DNA of 64,000 nucleotides from NCBI RefSeq assembly GCF_014839835.1, contig NC_071634.1, positions 18,644,453 through 18,708,452 of the forward strand, read 5' to 3'. Shown here piece by piece: positions 50,361 through 62,500 of this stretch (the stretch's first letter is position 1; every line of letters starts with the position of its first letter). This DNA is from Dryobates pubescens (taxonomy: Eukaryota > Chordata > Aves > Piciformes > Picidae). Both the position numbers and the translations under genes were made by a program. The notes beneath the pieces are model-generated. The model saw only the letters and a list, made by a program, of their open reading frames with translations. It made no database searches and was not told the origin of the DNA.

Positions 50361-50463
50361 ATATAGGTTTGCCAGTCCCAGGAGTAGAGTGAAATTGAGA
50401 TTATAAATTAGTTGAAGCCAAATTTATAGCCAGTTAATGCAAACAGGCTATGGGTTGAGTTGA

Positions 50464-50584
50464 TTAACTTAGTACACTAAAGCAAGTCTGAACAAAAAAG
50501 CTTGCAAAAGAAACAAACATGAGAGTGTCCCAGCTGCCTCCTCTGTCTGAAGAGATAAGTCCTCTTTGTGCTGCTGGTGCAGAT
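50464..50584 (-). CDS. BST1: BST1 coding exon 9, GPI-type tail
   Basis: 121 nt, phase 2 in, residues 278-317 plus TAA. The acceptor is TTTTCTTTTCTTCAG. In the spliced frame it gives [19 protein letters not shown], recalling human KSAAAATQRKA, then a hydrophobic end ([20 protein letters not shown]) fit for GPI transfer, with likely attachment near the SSD or GGS residues. Another frame across the same bases also gives a hydrophobic end; the exon 8 phase selects the first. Confidence 0.8.
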
Positions 50585-53500
50585 CTGAAGAAAAGAAAAC
50601 AAACAGGATGTTCACAGCATACAGCTGAGTTGGGATTCCTTTAAATATCAGGGGTTGTTGCCAAGAGAGAAGTTTACAGTCCAATTGCTAAGCTAGAAGC
50701 TTCTTTATAAGAGCTCACCACCAGATTCTCTTTGGCTGTTATGATTTTATGAGCAGGATGTTGGTGCAAAACCCTGGGAATGCTCTTTTCTGCCTTAATA
50801 TCTGAGCCTCCCTTTCTCTCCACATTCATTTACTGCCTCTGGCCTGATGCTTGAGAGTGCATAGAGCTCTTCTAGACAGCAGTGGTCCCAGCAGTCTGCA
50901 TTTTTGCAGCACTTGATACCACAGTTTCCAGATCCATTTCTAAAACTGTCAATATTGCAATAATGCAAGTAACAAACACCACTTCTGATAGATGCCACCC
51001 AGCTTCCTCTCTGCTTGCGTTTGCAAGCCCTCTATGCCATCTAGTGGGTACTGGGGTACCTACATGTTTTCTTCAAGCACCAGGGTGCCAACAAGCCACA
51101 GGCTAAATTCTGACTCAGCAGGATCACACTTCAAGTCTGGGGAGGAGTCAAAGGGCACTACCACTACCATTGCCCAAGAAGCCTCTTCTGGGCTATCCCT
51201 CTGCCATCCTGACACAGCCCTCTTCTTTGGTATGCCAGCATCACAACAGCTGCGGTGACACTTGCACAACTCCGGTATCCTGGGGCTTTGGGATATTCCC
51301 CCCCTGAAGGCTGAGAAGGCAGCTATTGCTCTCATAAATGCAAACAGCCATTGTGAAATCTGTTTAGCTGAGAGTACACTGAGCACATACACTGCAAAGG
51401 AAACCTTTTCCTTTCAGATTCATGCTCTTAACAGTGATACCACTACTGACCAAACTCCTCCCATGTCAGCTAATGGACCATCGGAGAGCAGGTATCCACC
51501 CACAGAGGAAACAGATCTAGAAGATAATAAATAGTTTATATACACTTGCTTAAGACTCTTTCTCAGAGGGCAGCTAATTTGAATGGAGATGTTATTTATT
51601 GCTGAAGAGTGAAAGTATTCCTTGGCTTGAAGTATTTTAGTTAGCATTCAGATTGGGAGGCAATGTCTTGATCAGGGATAGCACAGATATGAAGTGAATC
51701 AAACCTATTATATTGCCATGCATACAGGAGGGTATAGAAGGCTCAGGAAGGAATGAAACAAGGAAACTTTTCTTAAGGAGGATTGTAGCAGCTGAATTGA
51801 TAAGCAATTAATTACCCCAGGAGAGTATGAGACTACTACTTAGAATACAGTAGTGACTTCATTAATTTAAGTACCAGCATGGATGGAAGGGGTAGCTGCT
51901 CTCCTGCTTACATACTGCAAGTGCTATGTGCCAACAGTGAAGAACTGGTATGACTGTCCCTTAAGTGAAAGGAAAAAGATGTTAGTGGTTTCCAAAGCCT
52001 TCTAATCCAGGTTTCCTCAGCTAAGGGATGTACCCACATCACACAGCTTTGAGGGAAATTGTTTAAAACCGGACAGAAGACAAAAATCCATTAAGAGTTC
52101 ACAATATTTGATTTTTTAAATGGCTTGTACAGTGGTTTTTCCTCCAGTTTGTTTGGTATCATTATTATATTCACGGCTGCCATTTCACATGGGACATTTG
52201 TATTGCCATGCAGGTGGCATCTAGTAACAAGTGCCTTAACAGAACCGGAAGCTTGTTCTATGATCTACTGCCTAAAGGAATGTGGAGCTATCAGTGATAC
52301 CTAAAATGCCACTGTTTTCATCACACATTTCTAGTTTGGTGATGGGGTGCAAATTTGGATGAAAGAATAAATGTTGTCACATGGCAAGATAAGTGTAAGT
52401 TTTCACTGACCGACAGGAACAGAGAATATTTTCTGTCAGGGTGTATTAAAACTGAATACATGCTACAGAAAGTGATATACACCTCTCTGTACTGCATGAA
52501 GCACTACTGCCATACAAGCGGGGACAGACAAGCTGGAGCTTCACCTCTCTGTGGCCATAAGCATGGACAGCAAATCAGGCATTTCATAGCAGAATTATCA
52601 TCGTGGTATGACACAGGTATTAACATACAAAAGATTTCCAGGTGCTTGAATTAGGGCAGAAAGGACAGTAGGATACAGTGTGTTCAAATGTATGGTTTAT
52701 GCATAAAATAATTAACTAGAGACAACTTTTATGCATCTATGTATCCAGTAACTTTCCAAACTGTGAGGAAGTTTTCATAATCAGATGTTCAAGTACTGTA
52801 TGTGGACCTACCCATGCAACAGCATATGGATTAAGAGACTTAGCCACAATTAAACCCAGACATCTTTACTGCATATTCACTGAAGTACATCAGAAATTAA
52901 ATTAATCCTCCTTATATTATAAAGAAAAATATGAATAGGAAGGGTAACTATTAAAACCTAGGTTGGAAGTGATGCTTGCTAATTAAGAAAGTTGTATCTT
53001 GGGTGTAATCCGCATTCTCTGCAGATAACCTACTGGCCCAAGGTAAATACATTAAAATAGAGAAACTGGGTTTGCATACAAAATGAAAGATTAAAGAAAA
53101 ACTTCCTCAGAATTTGGAACTGAAAGTTCCAGCAGCTGGAGAAATGTTCTTTAGACTTGTTGCCCTTTGCCCTACAATTTCATGATTCAAGGAAGGCTAT
53201 TAATGAAAGCAATTTCAAATTTGTGCTAGATTTTGTATCAGAACACTGACATTTACAGGCTTCATTCATACCAGCAGTGATTGGGGAGAGCTGATGAACA
53301 CCTCTGTTTGGTGCTCACAGACAGTTGTGCACAATTTGTAGATAGAAGGTGCACAGTAACTTCAAGCCTGTATATTATGTGGGGGTGACATATCATAGAT
53401 GACAGAGGTGCAATCTGTTCAACTGTCGACTTCTGCATTATTTGCTTGGCTGTAATGACACCAAGGATGGATTGGACTTCTATTACTTACGATGAAAGGG

Positions 53501-56500
53501 CACACTTAGAATCATCAGGATGATCCAAGCAGAGTAAAAACATTACAGACCTGTGAAGATATCATTTGATTTAGCATCTTTCAGTGAGAAACTGAGGAAA
53601 ACAAATGAAAACAAAACAAGCTCAACAGTATTATCACTTCTAAAGCTTCCATTCAGTTGCATTTATCTTACAATCTACTGTGAAAAACCAGAGCTGTGAA
53701 TACTACTGTGACCGACTAGTAATTCTGCAGACATTCACTGGTGTTATTAACTGTTGTTTAGGTTGCTTTTCATTCCGACTAAGGAGTTTACAGTGAACTG
53801 AAATATATGGGGCCATCTTCTGCATCTGAGATTGGGTAAGTACAACATTCCACTGAATTACATAATTATACAACACAGTGTAGTGTTTTGCTCAGTTCAT
53901 GGCTGAAAAATTCCAAGCCTGAGAAATGTGACAATGCTCGTCCAACATATTGATCTCTTACTGAAGACAACATTCGTGGCACTTAAGTAGTGGAAGGTAA
54001 GCAGTAATGTGAAACAGATAAGGTGCTTTTGGAAAGGCACTGTATTAATGAAGGATTTTCACTTACTTGTAGTTGTCAGTACAGGTGACGTCATAACCAA
54101 GGTTTCTCAGCCTGTTTTCTAGTACCTCTACAGTAAGAGTTCCACAGGAATCTCTGGGAGAGAGAATTTTAATATTATTTCAAGTCTTTTATTATCTAAC
54201 TTCCTTTCACTGAACTTGATGGAATTAGCAAAGTAAATCTCCATTACTTTGCCATGTCTATATTGCTACGGAGATGTTGTCATCTGAGCTCATTTCTCTC
54301 TTCCTCTTCAGCCCAGGCAGTTTTAAGAGAGGTGAAGTGCCACCATGTCATATTAAAATGCAGGGGCCCTGCAGATGGTTAGGGTAAAAGTGACTTCCTC
54401 TGTTCCTTTACCCTAGATTCATCTATGTTCATTTGTAGGGACCCCTACAAAAGCTGTAATAAACAGACTTTTAATTTAATTAGTCCCAAGACAGACCTAA
54501 TCTCTGTCCTAATAATGTCATCTTTTTATACTTACTTTTCTATTATGTTTCTCTTGAAAATTGTCACTTGAGCTCTGGCTATTTACCAACAGGCTGTTCT
54601 GTTTGGACTAATCTGTTTATTTGTTTGGGATTTTTCTTTCTTTTCTGATTTGTTTGTTTGTTTGTTTATTGTTTTGTTGGTTTAAATTGACAACAAAGAG
54701 CTTTTTGAAGCTTAAAATATTGAGGAAACAACAAGCTTCTACTGATTTTCAAGCAGTTAAGATAGGTGGAAAAGAAAGGAGTGTGTATGGCAAGGCATAC
54801 TTAACATCAGCATTTAATCTGACATGGAAACCAACTCTTTTTGTAGTAAAACTGAAGTTGTTATATCTTCACTTAAGGCCTGAGATCTACCCACACATCT
54901 AACCAAGACTGGACTTTAGACCTAAAATTAGAATTTATTTATATCTCATCCAATTCTGGTGTTTATATATTCTCTCAGAATGTCAGGGTGTGCCTTCTGT
55001 GTTAGTGAAAGCATCTGAAATATTTTTTAGTTTAATTGCTATGCAAATATAATCAAACTGAGAGCTAAGGTTCAATTTTAAAGACAAGTCCAAAAAGGAC
55101 AAATAAATTTTTTTAAGATCTAACTTACCTATCTGGCCCTTCAATATCATCCACAACCCAGATCACAATTTCTGAGATTTTGTCTTTCTGAAGATTAGGT
55201 ATTTCATAATCTGCAAAAAAACTGATTCAAGAAGCAAATTTTTTAGAACTATAAAGAACATAACAAAATAAAGAACCTGTTTTCCTTTTGCATTAGTAAA
55301 GGCTCTGATCCTGCTGTAGGATATGGGCTTGCTCAGTTTTACATTTATATCTTCTGATTACAATCAGACTCAACACACAGTAAAAAAAAATATATCTAAT
55401 TCACTTTCTGAACGTCCTCAAAGGTCAAAGGCATTTAATGAGAAGCCTTGTCTTCACATTCTTCATCTTAGTGGAGATCAGCTGAAAAAACCTTACAACA
55501 TAAGAGATGAATCAGAATGAAGTGAACTTTAAAAAATACAAAAACAAAGCACAAAGCACTTGATAGTGAAAAAAGGTCACTCCTGTAGTTATTGCTTTTA
55601 GACACATTACAATATTGCTTTAAACAACAACAACAAAAAATAACAGCCAAAATGCAAATACATTTTTAGGTACAAAATCACAGCAAGAGAAACAGGAAGC
55701 ATTTGTCTGGGATACGTAAGACCATAAAGCAGAACCTTCTAGACATGTCCATCCCTAGCCTAGGGAATCTTCCAATTTATTGCTTTGTGAAATGTGACTT
55801 TTATAGGTATATAACAGTTAAACCAAGATAATAAAGTGGCAACTAAATCATAGGATAGCTTGAGTTAAAAGAGACCCTAAAGATCATCCATAGGCAGGGA
55901 CACCTACCACTCATCAGGTTGCTCAAAGCCTCATGTGACCTGGCCTTGAACACCTCCAGGGAGGAGGCATCCACCGCTTCTCTGGGCACCCTGTTCCAGT
56001 GTCTCACTGTTCTCACAGTAAAGAATTTCTTCCTAATACCTAATCTGAAGATGTCAAATCCAAATATCTGTAGACAATTTTTTGGTGCGATTCAAACAAA
56101 GCCACAGATTTGTAACTGTTCCAATAAGAAGTACCGTAATAATTTGCAAATTTTTAATTGCCACAGCAGTTGGTAAAATGCAGAAGTCAAAAGGATTGTT
56201 TCCATCCATTTCATGTTTCATCCAATTCCTATAGCTGAGGACAATTAACAGTTATCCCCACAAGTCAACAGGCTCTTCGAGCTACACTTCCCATGCTTTG
56301 TGCAGTGAAAGACCCCAGCTAGCTGGACCCTTTTGCTTGCAAGTATCAGACTTTGTAATCATAAGTCAGTGTTCTTACCCTGGTTCTGGATAAGCTCCTC
56401 CGGCAGCAGAACCATTCAACAAGACATGTATCACTCCAGAACTGTGCTGTGCATACTGCAATACAGAACAGGTATTTTTTCAGAACTTACTTTACAGATT

Positions 56501-59500
56501 TTTTCATATGACTTGGTATTGTATTACAAAAAACATCGACAGAATTAAGAGTAGTATCAGAATTGTGAAAATGATGCCAAACTAGCCCTCCACCAGTCGC
56601 TGCAGTAAGAGCACAAGAACTAAATAGCTAATGCGTTAATTCAATGCATTTTCTCAGACTACTTTCTCAGGCTTAGAAATTGTTTCTTCAGCATAGGAAG
56701 AAAGCATTTTGGCACTCAGTGCTGGGGTTGATCTGTGAATAAAAGGGCTTACACCAAGGCTGTCAAATGTCACTTAAGGCCTGTATTCAGTAGACAACTA
56801 AAGTGCTTATTTTGCTTAGTTTATGCTTAATATATATTAAAAAAGCCAGCATAGAATTTGGTCACATTATCAAGTGTTTATCACTTTATCGGGAGTGGTT
56901 AACCCCTGGTAAAACACTCAGTCTAAACCAGTGTATTTGTATCAGAGGAAATAATCTAGCACAGTTACAGATTTTGGTCTGGTTTGGTCTGGTGATGTTT
57001 TCCTGAACCACTCAGGACACACTCACTAAGGTACCATGACAACAGTAATATACTATTTACAGTGGCTGAGGCCATCCTCCAGAAAGATTCCACTGGGTTC
57101 TTTTCACATTCCTCTGTAGTAGGGCAGGATTCATAGTCCAGTCCTGTAGGAAGGCATGGGATGTGGATTATTAGAGATCAGAATGGCTGTAAACTGTGAC
57201 ATTAGAAAGCAAATATATATATATATTTGTACATTACTTACTCAACACAGACAATACTGTGACAAAACACTGAAAGCTGACACCATTTTTCTGTCTTTTC
57301 CCATCCTTTGCTGCTTACACAGTGATGGTCCCTTCCAACCCCTAACATTCTGTGATTTTGTGAATTCAATAATTTGGCTGAAATGGCTCTCTGGGATGCA
57401 GGGAGCTCCATGTTCAATAGACTTAAAGGTGGTCTTGAAAAGTCTTCTCCAGCCTCAATGATCCTATGACTGAGAAGAAGGCTTATCTCCTGTGCAGCAC
57501 TGTTTGGATTTCACTGTGTGCTCCCCTGACTGTAGTGTTAATATTCACACAAAAAAGGAAAGTGAATGAGACAGGGAAGCTATAGCTGATTTTTCATGGG
57601 GTATGGAGAACATCAGCTCCTCCAGAACATAACAGTTGGTCTCTATTATGGCTTTACATACAGATGTTTAATCTAGCACTCATCATCTTACCAGTGCTGT
57701 TTGCTTGCCCACACCAGTTCAGAAAATCTACCAAGTAGCCAAAGAGAGTATCGGCCAGAGACATGTAGCGACGGCCTCTGTCAGCGAAGCTATTGACCAG
57801 CAGGCGATTATTTTCCCAGAATAGAGACTACATAAAAAAAAAATAGAGAAGAAATGAACCATCACTTAGGTGTGGACACAAATGAGATTATGGGGTACTG
57901 AAAACAGTTTAAAACATGTTTTGGTATTTCTTTCCAAATCAAGGTAATCAGAAATATCAGTGATCTCTGGAGGGACAAAGTTGTTTTCTTTAACAGTGGT
58001 GTAAATTCTGATCAATAGAGGCTTTAGGGCATCCAAACCATGATGTTAATGGACATAGTCCTGTATTAAATATAGTAAGGGCTAGCTTTACCTTCCACAT
58101 CAGAGAGATTTTGGAAGAGAGAAAAAGAGATATTTATAAGCCATATGTATCTTACCAGAATTCTCTCACACTGCTGTGTTAATTTAGGGTATGAAAAAGT
58201 GGTATGTCTAGTTATTATTTCCCTGTTTGCAAAACTCTTCAACGCATTAAGCCAGGTTGACAGGAGTATTTGTTTACCTTGTGTCATTCAGAGACAAGGA
58301 ATAACTGTGCTGGAGGAAGAACTGCCTTAAAGCTCAGCCTTTTAGGTGGGGCCCAAGCACACATTTCGATGGGATACAAAGGCACAAAGAGCTGTACTTC
58401 TTGCGTGTTCACAGCACTCTGCAACTCCCAGCACATTGAATCTGTACTGTTTTCCAGCACCTAGCAGCATCCTACCTCATTTCTGGTTATGTTTGTTTAA
58501 CGTGTCAATGTTTAACATCATTTCCCTGAGACTTGGCTGTAAGGAGTGGAGTCAAAAGACGACAGCAGGCACACTCCTTGCAAACAAAGTACCTAACTTG
58601 AGGGAAGGGAGAAGTGTAAAGTTCAAGGACTATGACAGACCACCCAGCACATCAGGAAAAACAGTGGATTTCTGTGGATGAAAACAGAGAAGTTGCTGAG
58701 AAGTTCCTGCATAAAATAAATTGGGCCAAACACAGTTAAAAATCCCATCAAGCCTGAGCCTAGTTTGTTAACTACAGACAAGTCAAACATGATGAATCAC
58801 AAGTCAGCCACTGAATGACTCTTGGTCAGTTTTGAACTGGTTCATTGAAAATCTGCTGGATGTCACAGGACCATTAACATAATATGAATAATCATTAATT
58901 ACCTTGTTAGGTGGAATTGTGTGGAATGACAGATTGATAAATAATTCATAGTCCTTAGGTAGAATACTGCAAGGATCCTTGTGAATAAATGCATTTTTAA
59001 ATGCTTCCCATATCTCTGAACAATTCTTCTCACTGTAATCATAGAAACAAATAGCAGAACTGTTTTTTTCAAAGCAGAGCAAGAAAGTAATCTGTTCCCA
59101 ACTGCTTCAAAGTCCTAAATTAAAACCCCTACAAGGGTAAGATAGAAAACTGAAGTCAGGGTGGTAGAAAACTTGCTACTCAGGAAGAACATATAGATCA
59201 TAGCTTTCTCTGGCTCCTCACAATGGTAGATTAGGAAAGAAGGAGCAATGAAACTTCTAAGATTTACAGTGTGGAATTAGAAATATATAGCAAGCCATCA
59301 CAACTCTTAGAAGTACAGTATACACAGAAAGCCTGCTATCCAGCATTGTAGAAATACTGAAGAGAAGAGCTTCCTTTGACATTTTCCGGATACAAAAAGC
59401 TATTTCAATTAAAGTGCAGCTAAATATCTAAAGTTCCTGGGATGTAAAATTACTCTTAAAAGTGTCAGATTCAAGTTCAGGAGGAGTTACCTAAAAGTTT

Positions 59501-62500
59501 TGCTGGTAGAATAATGGTTTTGACAAAGAGACGCTTTCTGTGTATACAGGCCCTAGGAATTACACAGGTTTACCTTGCTGGAGTGAGTACAGTGGCTATG
59601 TGGGACGTGTACTGTCACTGTGCAGTAGCTACAAGAACAATGTTAGGATTCAACATCTAAACTGCTCGTGAAGGGAGGCCTGAAATAGGAGCCTAAGCTT
59701 TGTGCTTCAACAGTTCCCTTCTGCCACCTCTGCTTTGAGGACTGTAAGCTCCTGTGGAGGGCCAGGCCAGGCTATCTAGGGACTGAAGTGTCTTGTCTCC
59801 TCTGGATTTGCAGGATCTCATCTGTCACAGGGATGAGCCTACCTGGAGTAATTAAAAAGAGAGTTGCTACTTTCACCACTTTGCCAGTGGTGTAACTGTA
59901 ACGCTGTGACAGTTACAGAACAACGTATTTCATACACCTACAGCATTCCTAACCTCAACAGCAGCAATTGCAAAGCCATAGCTTGAGAAACAGTAGTCCT
60001 GATAACTAAACCAAGTTTTGCTATTAGAGTGTTTTGCTCATTTAATTCCATCCATAGACAGGAGATTCTTTCTCCTGTGACATCCTTTAAAGAGCTGCTT
60101 TGTGCCGAACGTTGTAGGTACTTTAAAGGACTTCTTGTGATAAGCTATGCAGTTCCCATACAGGAAACAGACCACAGATGCTTTTACATTAAGCTCTGGT
60201 CATGCTTCTAGCAACTATACAAAAACCCTCAGTACATCGTAGGCAAACACAGGATCTTGACCTGAAGATCTTCAGTGATGCAATGTGACCCTTGATCAGT
60301 AGTTCCAGTGTTTACACAGCCTTACTTGATAAAAAGGATTTGCACCTGATTTCTGATTTTGAGCTGTTTAATTTTAGCTTCTTCCAACTGTATAGACTTA
60401 TGTCTCATTCTGCTAAAGAGCTGTCTGATGTGAGCACTCATACTAGCATTCATACTAGTACTTGTAAATTATAATCAGCTGAACTCTCAACATCTTTCTT
60501 GACAGTTGAATCCAGCGGTAATTTTCTGGTTAAATCGCATACTGCGTTTTTTTTCTTCATGTCTTCTCATCCAGGTTTGAACACCTTGTAAATCAAAAGG
60601 ATTATTCTGCTCTGTTACTCAAAATTTCTGATCTGGCAAAAATACTTTTTGAAGCTACAGGGTGGGGAAGGACTGTAGTTCAGGACAAGTCCTTGCAATC
60701 TTAGTAGACACTAGTAAGTCATAACAGATTTATTTCAGTAATTAAAACTATTTTCAAAACTTCCATTATATACTACAAATAAAGACAGACAGAGAAAATG
60801 CATTACAGGAACATTTGTGTTACACAGCTTACTCCTATTAGAAAATCTTAAGTATGATTTGCATTCATTCTCACTTCTACATTTTGTAAAATGCTTCTTC
60901 TAACTGACATTTTGCATGTTCTGTTTTAATATAAGGGAAAGCTTGTCCTTATTTCTATAACCATCTCTGTTTTAACTATGTTGCAGTGTAAAGACATGCT
61001 TTGTGAGCTTCTTTTCCCTAAGCTAAGTAGCTTAAAAATTTATTCTATTTGCACATAAATTTATGAGCAAAATCAATCCAGGTGGCTATGCCTCTGCAAA
61101 AGCTAGCCTGGGGGCAATTGAGAAACAGACAGTGAACAGAAAGGGTTATAAACAATTAGAATATCTGGTTTGTACTTCAGCAATATGAAACTTCCATTTT
61201 GTTTAGATTACATTATTTGCTTATAGACCTAAAGGAAACAGGAAAAACCCCACACAGTATTAAGCTAATTGTGCAGCTCTTGTGCTTAGAATGTCATTTT
61301 GGGCCTTAATTCAGGCAAGCAGTCCCAATGTCCAGAGTGGTGCCATGAATACTTTGATAAATATGTTCAGACTTCTCGAGTTTAAAATTATATTGTGAAA
61401 ATGTCACAGGAAGTAATTAGACCTCAAAACAGACACAAACATGAGACATCTAGAAATACTTTCTAGAATGTTGTAGTTACATTTCTAAAAGCTTGGTTCA
61501 ATTAACTATAAAGTTAACATTTCCACAGTGACAATCCTTCATGTTGCTCATTTCAGTGTTCTGCATTGTTAGTCATGCCTTGCTGCAGATAAAAATGAAG
61601 TGGCATCTGTTAACTCCAACAAAAACTCTACATTTCTAAAGCCTACTACAAGACCAGAATTCATATACCTACACAATTGTTAACTGACTTAAGCTTCTGT
61701 AGTTTAAAATCATAGGTTATATTGTGGAATCTGTAGTGATAGTTTACCAAGACCTTCCACTGTGATGTATTTATCAATTTGCCAAACTTCAATTGTTTAG
61801 GTGAAATTTTAGTACCGTGGTGCTGGCATTAGGATGATTTTTTTTTCTTTTGCAGGGAACTCGAACCAAAACACTTAAGAATGTTATTAGAAAGAAACAC
61901 ATTGCTTTGCCTTTGGAACACCTCTCCTATAGAAATAGACTGAGAGAGTTGGGGTTGTTCAGTCTGGAGAAGAGAAGGCTCCGGGGAGACCTTATTGTGG
62001 CCTTCCAGTATCTGAAGGGGGGCTACAAGAAAGCTTGGGGAGGGACTTTTTAGGATGTTGGGTAGTGATAGGACTGGGGGGAACTGAGCAAAACTAGGAG
62101 TGGGTAGATTCAGATTGGATGTCAGGAAGAAGTTCTCCACCATGAGGGTGGTGAGACACTGGCACGGGGGTGCCCAGGGAGGTGGTGGAAGCCTCATCCC
62201 TGGAGGTTTTTAAGGCTAAGCTGGATGTGGCTCTGAGCAACCTGATCTAGTGTGAGGTGTCCCTGCCTATGGCAGGGGGGTTAGAACTGCCTGATCTTTG
62301 AGGTTGCTTCCAGCCCTGACAATTTTGTGGTTCTGTTGAAAGCTATGAACATGTTTTCAGGGCTGTATCTCCCTCTTTTCCAGCAGGAACTGAAAACGGA
62401 AGGTGGTGGGGGGAGGTGACGATATTTGCTGATATTATGGAACATAATCTAACCGTGTTTAAGCTCACAATTCAATGCTGCAGGAACCCAGCCAGGCCTC

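Larger units (their letters stand above)
41300..50463. other. Intergenic DNA between CD38 promoter and BST1 3' end
   Basis: No gene is supported in these 9 kb. Contents are a CR1 tail near 42,080, a 44-nt all-purine tract at 42,971, a CR1 at 45,139-45,332, a short tandem repeat at 46,546 and a G13 run at 48,590. The longest open frame (minus, 42,738-43,361) starts with TTG, crosses the purine tract and has no family motif. Confidence 0.6.
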
